DNA of 64,000 nt from Gemmatimonadota bacterium (GTDB taxonomy: Bacteria > Gemmatimonadota > Gemmatimonadetes > Longimicrobiales > Gaopeijiaceae). This document shows, piece after piece, positions 35,893 to 43,537 of the stretch; within the stretch, counting starts at the first letter, position 1; each line of letters begins with the position of its first letter. The stretch spans positions 62,001-126,000 of the forward strand of contig JAJCZZ010000090.1 of the NCBI GenBank assembly GCA_029262115.1. Reading direction: 5' to 3'. Position numbers and translations under genes: made by a program. The notes below the pieces were generated by a model. It ran no database searches, was not told the DNA's origin, and was given only the letters and a program-made list of their open reading frames with translations.

Positions 35893-36281
35893 TCGTCGAC
35901 ACGTCCGCTCTCATGGGCATCGTGTTCAGGGAGCCGGGTCACCAGCGCCTTACGGAGCTGGTCCTCGATGCCCCGATCGTCGCGGCGGGTGCTCCGACCC
36001 TCACTGAGGCGGGCATCGTTCTGTCTGCGAGATTAGGTGCCACCGCGCCCGGCCTACTGGAGCGCCTCATCGACGAGCTGGCGATTGAGGAAATATCCTT
36101 CGGGAGTGTCCATTGGCGGGAGGCGGTCCAGGCGTTCCGCCGATTCGGACGAAGCCGTCACCCCGCGGCTCTCAACTTCGGAGACTGCATGACGTACTCT
36201 GTCTGCAAGCTCACGGGTGAGCCCCTGTTGTGCGTGGGCGACGACTTTCCGCAGACGGATCTGGAACTCGTCGACGTGTAG
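35889..36281 (+). CDS. vapC: VapC-type PIN-domain toxin
   Basis: The protein is 130 aa, the usual VapC size. The PIN acidic residues are visible: Asp4 (MIVDTSALMG), Glu in TLTEAG, Asp in FGDCMTYS and Asp in VGDDF. VapC toxins are Mg-dependent ribonucleases that cut tRNA or rRNA. It is translated with its antitoxin through an ATGA overlap. All key residues are intact, so it looks functional. Confidence 0.9.
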   Translation: MIVDTSALMGIVFREPGHQRLTELVLDAPIVAAGAPTLTEAGIVLSARLGATAPGLLERLIDELAIEEISFGSVHWREAVQAFRRFGRSRHPAALNFGDCMTYSVCKLTGEPLLCVGDDFPQTDLELVDV

Positions 36282-36495
36282 AGAAATCCGCGCGGGTGAG
36301 GTTGGCCTCCCGACGCCCGCTTCAGCACGCAGCCGACCGGCGACGAGGCCTTACTGGCGCCGGAGCGTCGACACCCGGGTCGATCCGCCGCTCTCAGGGC
36401 AGCGACGAGGCATGCGACCGTTGCGTGGAGCCGCCGCAGCCAGGGGCAGTTCGGGCAGCCGATAAAGGAGAAGAGCGGCGCTCGCGACCCGGTCA

Positions 36496-36527
36496 TTGCA
36501 CAATTAACTACAGTGTGACAATATAGT
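36496..36527 (+). promoter_or_regulatory. padR promoter with overlapping palindromic operator
   Basis: A TTGCAC at 36496-36501 and CAATAT at 36519-36524, 17 nt apart, could be the promoter. Overlapping them at 36507-36527 is a near-perfect palindrome: ten-base arms beginning ACTA and ending TAGT, with TGT and ACA at the centre, matching at eight of ten positions. PadR proteins commonly bind ATGT/ACAT-type palindromes and repress their own gene, so autorepression is likely. Confidence 0.5.
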
Positions 36528-36546
36528 CTCCGTTCACCCAACGGAG
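36528..36546 (+). promoter_or_regulatory. Hairpin covering the padR Shine-Dalgarno
   Basis: CTCCGTT and AACGGAG form a perfect 7-bp stem with a 5-nt loop. The 3' arm contains GGAG, which lies 8 nt before the padR ATG, so folding would hide the ribosome site. Whether this matters in vivo is not known; in DNA it may simply be another binding site. Confidence 0.45.
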
Positions 36547-36554
36547 ATGCGCTC

Positions 36555-36887
36555 ATGAGATACCTCGGCGAATTCGAGCAACTCATCCTCTTCGCCGTCC
36601 TCGCCCTCGGGGATGACGCGTACGGCGTTGCAATCCGTGAAAACATCGAGGAGCGCACGGGGCGCGCGGTATCGTCTGGAGCGATCTACACCGCGCTCGG
36701 CCGTCTTCAGGATCGCAAGTTCGTGTCGTCCATTGTGGGTGAGGGTGTACCGGGACGTGCGGGCCGACCCCGCAAGCACTACACACTCGAGGCCGAGGGC
36801 GCCCGGGCGCTCCAGGCCAGCTACACGACCATCCAGCTGATGGCGAGCGGCCTCATTGCGAAGCTCGCCGAGGTGGCGGAGGGCTGA
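36555..36887 (+). CDS. PadR-family transcriptional regulator
   Basis: The protein is 110 aa with the PadR winged helix: LILFAVLALGDDAYGVAIRE, SGAIYTALGRLQDRKFV and RPRKHYTLEAEG. In Gemmatimonadota and Acidobacteria such genes often precede ADOP-type ABC permeases and repress them. Here only a permease stump follows at 36891, 3 nt downstream. A promoter and operator-like palindrome lie just upstream. Confidence 0.92.
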   Translation: MRYLGEFEQLILFAVLALGDDAYGVAIRENIEERTGRAVSSGAIYTALGRLQDRKFVSSIVGEGVPGRAGRPRKHYTLEAEGARALQASYTTIQLMASGLIAKLAEVAEG

Positions 36888-36890
36888 GGC

Positions 36891-37067
36891 ATGATCCCGG
36901 CTCCGAAACCACCGCGCCTCCTGCGGCTATTGGCCGCGCTGCTCGTGCGTGGGCCCGAGGCGCCGTTCGTGCTCGGCGATCTCGACGAAGGATACCAGCG
37001 AGACCTGCTCCACGGAGCGCGCCCTCTCCGGGCCGGCATCCGTCCGGCTCCTCCCCCGCCGCCATGA
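36891..37067 (+). pseudogene. Remnant of an ADOP-type permease (permease prefix domain 2)
   Basis: The 58-codon frame starts 3 nt after padR. Its first 40 residues (PPRLLRLLAALLVRG, then FVLGDLDEGYQRDL) match the permease prefix domain that opens ADOP-family ABC permeases, including the typical GDL(D/E)E(G/E)Y core. Those proteins usually run to about 800-900 aa. Here the frame collapses into prolines inside a GC-rich repeat and stops, and no FtsX or MacB-like domain is found before the next gene. I read it as a truncated, non-functional leftover of the padR-permease operon. Confidence 0.65.
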
Positions 37068-37150
37068 CCGCCCCCAACCCAAACCTCCCCCGCCGGCTCC
37101 CGTGACCGCCCGCACAGTCCGGCTCCTCCCCCGCCGGCTCCCAGACCGCC
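37044..37150. repeat. Degenerate C-rich tandem repeat
   Basis: Three copies of a C-rich unit with the core CTCCCCCGCCGGCTCC followed by GACCGCCC start near 37048, 37084 and 37123. The first copy is inside the permease stump and probably marks the point where the gene broke. The array ends next to the stop of the YncE-like lipoprotein gene (37154). Confidence 0.6.
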
Positions 37151-37153
37151 CTT

Positions 37154-38449
37154 CTACCTGGCCGCTGGCTCCATCTTCCAGAAGCCGATCCCGCCCGGCT
37201 GATACTGCACCGGCGCCGTGGCCACGCGCCGGCCGGCTGCGATGTCGATCACGTCCACCGTTCCGCGTGTCGCTCCAACGGCCTCGTTCGAGACGAAGGC
37301 GTACCGGCTGTCCGGCGTCACTGCCACACCGTGCGTCAGTGCCTCGCTGGTCTCGACGCGACGCTCCGAACCGGTGGCCAGGTCGATGAGTGCCACGGCC
37401 TTGTTGCCCTTGAGGCTCACGACCAACGTCCGGCCGTCCGGCGTCAGGTCGGCGTTGTAGGGACCCTTCCCGGTGGTGAAGCGGCGGAGGACCTGGAGGG
37501 TCGAGGCGTCGATCTCCAGGACCTGGCCCCGCCCGTTGCAGGGCACGTAGAAGCGGCTGTCGTCATGCGAGACGACAACCCAGGTGGGCTTGCACGCCCC
37601 CTCCATGCTCATGCCGGCGTGCTGGTCGCCCATTCCACCCGCCATGGCCATCGCCATGGACTTCGGGCCCTCGTGACCCGGGCGCAGGCTCATGCGGCGT
37701 GTGACCTCGAGCGTCGACGTGGAGATCTCCACGAGTTCGTCACTCATCATACACGCGGAATAGTGGCGCGCCCCGTCATGACTGATGCGTCCGCCGTGCG
37801 GCATCACGCACGTCTCGACCTGCTTCATCTCCTGCATCATCGGCGTGAAGACCGCCGAGACCGAGCTCGGTACGGGGTCGCCGTGCAGGTTGAAGTTGAC
37901 CACGAAGAGGCTGGCGCCGTCCGGTGTGACGGCCATCGTGGCGGGGAAGAGTCCGACCTTCACGGAATCGACGAAGCGGTCGGTGCCCGTCTCCATCTTC
38001 CAGATCTGGCCGAACGGCTGGCCGTGGGCGAACGATACATACCAGTAGTCGCCCGCAGGTGACACGCTGAGGCCGTGCGCGCCGTCGAGGTCCATGGGGT
38101 GCCACCCGACACCGATCTGCTTCTCCTCCACGGCGGTCGTGCCGTCGAAGCGGACGCGCGAGACGATGTCGGACGATTCGTTCGCCACGTAGACCCAGTA
38201 GGTCGCGGCACCCGACGCGGAGGCAGCGGCACCCACGGACACCGACGCTTCGGTGCGCATACCCGATCCGGCTCTGTTGCCTCCCACCGTGGACGTCGCG
38301 GGACCGGACGCGCAGGCACCTGCGACGAAAGCCACCCCGAGGACCATGAGTGATCGGACGGGGGGGGCCGCGAACCTCCAGCCGCTGCCACCGATCGCCG
38401 CCGCGACCACGCCCCCGAGACGTCCAAAGACAGTCCCTCCCGCCCGCAT
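37154..38449 (-). CDS. YncE-like beta-propeller lipoprotein
   Basis: The protein is 431 aa. A lipobox-like VAGACASG near residue 48 suggests lipid attachment; the residues before it form an unusually long leader, so the internal ATG at MVLGVAF may be the true start. Repeats such as VTPDGASLFVVN, LTPDGRTLVVSLKG and VTPDSRYAFVSNEA are YncE/PQQ-type propeller blades. A Met-rich loop (SMAMAMAGGMGDQHAGMSM) recalls metal-binding segments. Its ATG overlaps the upstream LVIVD gene stop by 1 nt (TGATG), so the two are coupled. Confidence 0.8.
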   Translation of the reverse strand: MRAGGTVFGRLGGVVAAAIGGSGWRFAAPPVRSLMVLGVAFVAGACASGPATSTVGGNRAGSGMRTEASVSVGAAASASGAATYWVYVANESSDIVSRVRFDGTTAVEEKQIGVGWHPMDLDGAHGLSVSPAGDYWYVSFAHGQPFGQIWKMETGTDRFVDSVKVGLFPATMAVTPDGASLFVVNFNLHGDPVPSSVSAVFTPMMQEMKQVETCVMPHGGRISHDGARHYSACMMSDELVEISTSTLEVTRRMSLRPGHEGPKSMAMAMAGGMGDQHAGMSMEGACKPTWVVVSHDDSRFYVPCNGRGQVLEIDASTLQVLRRFTTGKGPYNADLTPDGRTLVVSLKGNKAVALIDLATGSERRVETSEALTHGVAVTPDSRYAFVSNEAVGATRGTVDVIDIAAGRRVATAPVQYQPGGIGFWKMEPAAR

Positions 38450-40464
38450 CAGAACGTCACCGGCCTCGGGCGGGCGTGCTTGATGACCCACAGCCCGCTG
38501 TTCATGTCGCTCACGAAGACGTTGCCCTTGAACACCTGGGGCCCCCACGCCTGCGGGGCGTTCGGCACGACGGCGTCGTCCGGTCCGGCGTTGGTGCGGA
38601 AGAAGCCGATCTCACGGCCCTGGCGGTACAGGTCGCCCCGGAGCGTCCCACTCACGTCCACGATGCGCAGACCGCCCTGATAATAGGCGATGTAGAGAAC
38701 GTCGTCTTCCACCCACACGTTATGCGCCCCAGCCTCTGGCAGGTCGTACTTGGCCACCTGGACCGGGTTGTCGATGTCGCTGACGTCGATGACGTGGATG
38801 AAACCGCGCATGCCGTCGGAGGTCCCGATCTCATCCCCCAGGAAGACGTAGTCGCGGCTACGCCACGCGACGTGCGTGTTGCCTTCGGGATAGCTGATCG
38901 ACGACACGTACTGCGGCTCCATGGGGGTTCCGCCGTGCGTGCCGGCGCCGACGTCGAGGATGACCAGGCCGTCGTCCCAGTAGGAAAGATAGGCGTACCC
39001 GTCTTCGGCCCAGACGTCGTGAAGCGACTTGTTCGTGTCGCCCGGCCGCAGCTCCCAGCGCCCCATGTTCCTGGGGTTCGCGGGGTCGCTCATGTCGATG
39101 ATGTTCATGGCGCTGGTGCCGTCGTTGATGGCGTACACCGCGTCGCCGTTGATCCAGACGTTGTGGACGCCTCCGGTCAGACTGTCCGTCAACTCCGCCA
39201 TGATGGTGGGGTGGGCCGGGTCCGCGAGATCCAGCACCACGATGCCGTTCCGGCGGGTGCTGGCACCCTCCCGCGTGATGATGGCCCAGGTGCCGTCGGC
39301 GTTGACCTTCACGTCGTTCACGACCCGCGCATCGACCCGAACCGAGTCCTTGAGCACGATGTTGGTGGGGTCGGTCACGTCCCACGCGAACATGCGCTCG
39401 CCACCGCCCCGCGCGTGGGTACCGGTGTAGGCGTAGTCACGCCCGTCGCGCCCCTCGAACACCCACAGATCGGACGTGGTCACGTGCGATACCGGCGCGT
39501 GGTCCTGCAGCTCCACGGGGGTCGCTGCTTCGCGCGCGACGACTTCGACGAGCGCGGCGGACGAGACGCCACCCACGCTGGCAATGACCCGGTAGGCGCC
39601 CGGCTGCTCCGCTACGAACATCCCGTCGTCGTAGACGAAGCCTCCGGTGCCGTCCATCCCGGAGACGGACAGATCGACGGCGACATCGTTCACAATGCGG
39701 CCGTTGCCGTCGCGCGGGGCGATCTCGAAGGCGACGACGTCACCCGTGCGGGCGCGGGCGGTCGTCGGCGTGACGGTGAGCGCGCGCACCGGGTTCTCCA
39801 CCACGTCGACGGTCATGGTGCGGGTCACATTCCCGTCGGTGGACGCCGTAACGGTCACCGAGCCCGGCCGGAGGCCCGTGAAGACACCGCTCTCCGTGAC
39901 CATGGCCACGGAAGGACTGGAACTCCTCCACGAGATCTCGGCCGTCGCGTGCTCGGTCCCTTCGGTGGTCATGACGGTCCCGTCCAGCCGGAGGGACGTG
40001 CCTACGTACGGACGGTGGCTCGGCGGGTCGAGTTCGATGGACCCGGCGGGCCAGTCCGACACGGTCACGGGCAGACGGCCCACGTTGGCGGCCCCCTGGA
40101 CACCGAAGGCGGTGCCCTCGCTCTCGGGCACAAGGACGAGTGCCACGAGCGTTCCGTCGCCGGGTCGTTCACCCGTGAACGCCAGACCGGGTGCCAGTGC
40201 CCCGACGCTCGGCTGCAGGCCGCCCCGGGCGAAGATCACCGCCACTGCGTCGAGCACGACATTGCCGTCCGCGTCGAGAAGCCTAGCGTGAACGGGAATC
40301 GCCTGCCCGCGGGGGATCACCAGGCGGTCCATCCCGAAGTCCACCGTTGCAACGCGCAAGCCGGCCGCGCGTTGATCGGCCGTGGCTGCGGGCATCTGAG
40401 CGGTCGCCCCGGCGGGCACGATGAGAAGGAGCGAAGCCGCGAGGGCCAGGGTCGAGCGTTTCAT
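38449..40464 (-). CDS. Secreted Ig-like and LVIVD-repeat propeller protein
   Basis: The protein is 671 aa with a signal peptide ending GATAQ. Residues about 30-320 contain bacterial Ig-like domains (SVTVTASTDGNVTRTMTVDV). Residues about 330-665 form a propeller of LVIVD-type repeats with HNVW and GLRIVDVSG motifs. Such proteins are exported and usually bind surfaces or partners; no enzyme motif is seen. ATG 40464 has a strong hairpin ending 7 nt upstream and only a weak GGGAC ribosome site, which lies inside the hairpin. It is co-transcribed with the YncE-like lipoprotein. Confidence 0.82.
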   Translation of the reverse strand: MKRSTLALAASLLLIVPAGATAQMPAATADQRAAGLRVATVDFGMDRLVIPRGQAIPVHARLLDADGNVVLDAVAVIFARGGLQPSVGALAPGLAFTGERPGDGTLVALVLVPESEGTAFGVQGAANVGRLPVTVSDWPAGSIELDPPSHRPYVGTSLRLDGTVMTTEGTEHATAEISWRSSSPSVAMVTESGVFTGLRPGSVTVTASTDGNVTRTMTVDVVENPVRALTVTPTTARARTGDVVAFEIAPRDGNGRIVNDVAVDLSVSGMDGTGGFVYDDGMFVAEQPGAYRVIASVGGVSSAALVEVVAREAATPVELQDHAPVSHVTTSDLWVFEGRDGRDYAYTGTHARGGGERMFAWDVTDPTNIVLKDSVRVDARVVNDVKVNADGTWAIITREGASTRRNGIVVLDLADPAHPTIMAELTDSLTGGVHNVWINGDAVYAINDGTSAMNIIDMSDPANPRNMGRWELRPGDTNKSLHDVWAEDGYAYLSYWDDGLVILDVGAGTHGGTPMEPQYVSSISYPEGNTHVAWRSRDYVFLGDEIGTSDGMRGFIHVIDVSDIDNPVQVAKYDLPEAGAHNVWVEDDVLYIAYYQGGLRIVDVSGTLRGDLYRQGREIGFFRTNAGPDDAVVPNAPQAWGPQVFKGNVFVSDMNSGLWVIKHARPRPVTF

Positions 40465-40471
40465 GGCGAGC

Positions 40472-40509
40472 GTCCCGTACGTTGGAATGAAGCTCCCAAC
40501 GTACGGGAC
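40472..40509 (-). promoter_or_regulatory. Perfect 14-bp inverted repeat just upstream of the LVIVD gene start
   Basis: GTCCCGTACGTTGG and CCAACGTACGGGAC form a perfect 14-bp stem around a 10-nt loop. In gene orientation it ends 7 nt before the ATG, and the only candidate ribosome-binding bases (GGGAC) are in its 3' arm. It has no T-tract, so it is not a standard terminator. It could be a repressor operator or an RNA hairpin controlling translation. Confidence 0.75.
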
Positions 40510-40568
40510 AGGCGCGCCGACGGCGAGGTAGCGGCTGCTCTGCATGTCGCCACCACCGCGCCGTACCA

Positions 40569-40643
40569 CCGCGACGCTACGGCATCGTCGCTGCCGCGAC
40601 GCTACGGCATCATCACCACCGCGACGCTACGGTATCGTCAACG
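40569..40643. repeat. 25-bp tandem repeat, three copies
   Basis: Three 25-bp units, each starting CCGCGACGCTACGG, are at 40569, 40594 and 40619. The last copy overlaps the final codons and TAG stop of the M14 peptidase gene; the other two lie beyond it. Read on the minus strand, each unit carries the same CCGTAG, so any array length still gives a stop. Confidence 0.8.
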
Positions 40644-43194
40644 CGTTGAACAGGAACTTGAAGGTCCCGTGGGTCTGTCCGCGGTGCTGCGTGCGGAAGC
40701 CGATCAACACGACGTCGCCGTCGCCGTGGTCGACCGCCACCATCGCGGCCCGGTTGGCGATCAGCGATTCACCGTCGAGTTGTCCGCTCTGGAGAATGTC
40801 CCGGTCGATATAGGTGACGACCTTGGACACGTCCTGTGTGTTGGCGAATCCCCGAATTTCGTAGACCTGATTGTCTCCGAAGAACACGACCTGGGTACGA
40901 TCCGGCATCCCCCAGGCCAGGGGATTGCTCGTGTCGACCTTCACCCTGAGCGTCGATCCGTGCGCCCAGAACTCGGTGTTCGGCACCCCGTCGACGATGT
41001 CGACCACCGGGAAGTCGTCGAACTCCTCGATCGGAAGCTCGCCGGCGCCCCCGAACGTCACGAGGCGTCCGCCAGCCCGTACGAACGCCTCCAGCGCCTC
41101 CACGCCCTCCGACCCGAAGCCGTCCCTGTAGCCCGGGGGGATCTGGCTCTCGTCGACCTGGTCGCCGCGCATGCTGGCCAGATTGTCCTCGGGTAGCACG
41201 ATCACGTCGTAGCTCCGGGCCAGATTCCCGGTGGCTACGTCCTCGGCGTTGAGCGTCGTGTACGGGAAGTTGAACCGCTCCAGCACGAGGCGGGTCCACC
41301 CCTCGTCCATGTTGCCGCCGTACGCTTGGTACATTCCGACGCGCTGGCGCTCCAGCACCGGCGCGAAGCTGTCGTCCGCGCTGACGTTCATGGCCGCGAA
41401 GTCGACGCCGGTCTCGCGAGCCACTCGGGTCACCAAGGCGTCGGGAGCGTCGGGCACCCAGAAGCTTCCCGCCGGGTGGGGTCCGTGATCCCGAACGAAG
41501 CGCCGCACCGTAACGCCCTCGTCCCAGAGAAGGTTGACGGCCCGGAAGGCGTCGTTCGCCGTCCCGGAGATGTGGAATCCGTTGCTGCCGCGGGCCACAC
41601 GGCCCTGGGGCAGCATGAAGCCGGATACCACGCTGAGCGGGGCGCCGACCGTGGTACGGACCGGATCCACCCGCACGCCCATGAATTCGGAGAGTACATC
41701 GCCCGACATGTCGTACGGGCGGATCGGCGAGCCGTCCGGATTCCGCGTATAGGAGTTCTGCGGATAGAAGGTCCGACCCAGCAGCCAGCGGATGAGCCCG
41801 GTCTTGGGCTGGGCCATCGAGACGACGTAGCTCCCCGGTCCGTACACCCGGCCCTCGTGCACGAATTGCTCGGGGGCGCGCTGCACTTCGATGCCCTGCC
41901 ACAGGAGTCGCTGGATCATCTTTTGCATGGTCAGCGGATCGTGCTGCTCGGCCGGGACGACGTACGCCTTGGTCTCGCCTTGCGCGCCGCGCTCCGTCTG
42001 GCGAGATGCCTTCAGGTAGCTGTTTCGGAGAACGGTCTCACGGTTCTTCGACGCAATTTCCAGAAGCTCGAACGTCGCGATTTTCTGGTTGACGACGATG
42101 TCCCGAACCGTCCACCAACCGCCTTCCCAGGGATTCGGGAACGTGGTCTGCGCGGCGTACTCGGGAAGTTGCCGAGAGCCTGTGAGCATCTCGGGCGGCA
42201 CGTACAGCGGCGTGGCCAACCGCGCGCTGGCCGACTCCGTCAGCATTCCGGGAATGTTGTGGAACGGGGTGATCCAGTGGAAGCCGAAGTGGCCCCACCC
42301 CGAATAGATGGCGTTCCCGATGACGCCCTCTCGCTCCTCTTCCTCCAGGCCGTAGGCGATCTGCGCGCCGTACCACGTCATCTCGCGCCATACCAGCGGA
42401 TCGCCGCCCGGGCGAATCGGTTCGGCGTACGGCGGGACGTACATCCGTGGTCCGAACGGTCCCATCTGATGGTGATCGACGTAGGCCTGCGGAACCCACT
42501 CCCTGAACAGGATTTCCGCGCCGTACTGCGACTCGACCGTGTTCTGCATGAACGCGTCACGGTTGTTGTCGTGTCCGATGAAGTGATGGTACAGCTCGGG
42601 CGGACTGACCGCCTCGTACTCCGTCCCTTTCCAACGGTTGTACCACTGGTTGACGATGTCGACCCCGTCCGGGTTCAAGCTCGGGATCTGGACGGCCACG
42701 GTCTGGTCGAGCACGTGCATCCACTCGTTGTCCGTGCGGGTCGCCATGTCGTAGATGATTTCCGCGGACGCCTGACTCGCCGCGACCTCGGTGGAGTGCA
42801 ACGCGTACGTCTGTACGATGATGGCCTTCCCTTCGGCGATGGCCCGGTCGATCTCGCCCTGGGATCTCCCGCGCGGGTCCTGAAGGAGCGCATTCGCTTC
42901 CTTGATCGCGGCCAGGTTGCGGTGGTTCTCCGGTGACGTGACGAAGATGACGAGGAATGGACGCCCGAGGGTCGATTCACCGACCTGCCGAACGTCGATC
43001 CGGTCGCTGTGCTCCCCAATCATCCTGTAGTACTCGACCAGTCGGTCCCACTCCACCAGCATGCGGTCAGCGCCCATCTCATGACCGAAAAACGCCTCGG
43101 GCGAGGGGATGTCCTGTGCCGTGATCCCCAGGGGCAGGGAGAGGGCGATGGCAAGAAGAAGGGCCCGAACGAGGCGGGAGAAGGCATGCGGCAT
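40627..43194 (-). CDS. Secreted M14-type zinc carboxypeptidase
   Basis: The protein is 855 aa with a signal peptide ending GITAQ; ATG 43194 has GGAG about 11 nt upstream and the longer frame to 43500 has no support. The M14 domain covers residues about 45-400, with ALHSTE (His and Glu ligands), SLNPDGVDI, VDHHQMG and LTES in the expected order. The remainder includes a glutaminase-like fold (VRAGGRLVTFGGAGELP). It probably cleaves peptides outside the cell. The stop falls within a 25-bp tandem repeat. Confidence 0.87.
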   Translation of the reverse strand: MPHAFSRLVRALLLAIALSLPLGITAQDIPSPEAFFGHEMGADRMLVEWDRLVEYYRMIGEHSDRIDVRQVGESTLGRPFLVIFVTSPENHRNLAAIKEANALLQDPRGRSQGEIDRAIAEGKAIIVQTYALHSTEVAASQASAEIIYDMATRTDNEWMHVLDQTVAVQIPSLNPDGVDIVNQWYNRWKGTEYEAVSPPELYHHFIGHDNNRDAFMQNTVESQYGAEILFREWVPQAYVDHHQMGPFGPRMYVPPYAEPIRPGGDPLVWREMTWYGAQIAYGLEEEEREGVIGNAIYSGWGHFGFHWITPFHNIPGMLTESASARLATPLYVPPEMLTGSRQLPEYAAQTTFPNPWEGGWWTVRDIVVNQKIATFELLEIASKNRETVLRNSYLKASRQTERGAQGETKAYVVPAEQHDPLTMQKMIQRLLWQGIEVQRAPEQFVHEGRVYGPGSYVVSMAQPKTGLIRWLLGRTFYPQNSYTRNPDGSPIRPYDMSGDVLSEFMGVRVDPVRTTVGAPLSVVSGFMLPQGRVARGSNGFHISGTANDAFRAVNLLWDEGVTVRRFVRDHGPHPAGSFWVPDAPDALVTRVARETGVDFAAMNVSADDSFAPVLERQRVGMYQAYGGNMDEGWTRLVLERFNFPYTTLNAEDVATGNLARSYDVIVLPEDNLASMRGDQVDESQIPPGYRDGFGSEGVEALEAFVRAGGRLVTFGGAGELPIEEFDDFPVVDIVDGVPNTEFWAHGSTLRVKVDTSNPLAWGMPDRTQVVFFGDNQVYEIRGFANTQDVSKVVTYIDRDILQSGQLDGESLIANRAAMVAVDHGDGDVVLIGFRTQHRGQTHGTFKFLFNALTIP

Positions 43195-43486
43195 GGTCGG
43201 CTCCGGGGTAACGCTCGTGATAGGTACGGGGGTGGATAGGCGACTCGCTCCCGTGCGTTCGCGTACATGGGGATAACGGCCGATCGGTCGGGAGGGCAAG
43301 CGGGGTCCCATGCTGGCGGGCTGTCGGGACGCCGCGCTCGGTGGCTGGATGCGTGGTAGCTGCATACTGTGAGGAAGACGCCGATATCCCGCCAGCTGTT
43401 TGCACAGGGCCCAGGCGAGTCCGAAATTGAGGACAGTTCGCAGCCCCCCTGCGAGCCTCAGGGAGCCGTTTAACCCCGGAGGTATT

Positions 43487-43537
43487 ATGGACCGGCTCAC
43501 GCCGCATGGTATGTGCTATTTGTGGAACCTCAGATGA
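43487..43537 (+). CDS. 16-codon leader ORF before the ethylene-receptor-like kinase
   Basis: ATG 43487 follows a clear GGAGG (43478-43482) and opens a frame of 16 codons, MDRLTPHGMCYLWNLR. Its TGA (43535-43537) overlaps two kinase ATG codons at 43534 and 43537. The kinase itself has no good ribosome site, so ribosomes finishing the leader could restart there. It could be a coupling device or a regulatory leader peptide. Not in any family I know. Confidence 0.5.
   Translation: MDRLTPHGMCYLWNLR

Noticed and set aside
36547-36558. Three-codon ORF (ATG CGC TCA TGA) overlapping the padR start
   Set aside because: It has the same ribosome site as padR, but an ORF this small is expected by chance.
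38350-41196. 948-codon plus-strand frame opposite the LVIVD and M14 genes
   Set aside because: No start signal or domain, and both opposite-strand genes have clear families and signal peptides.
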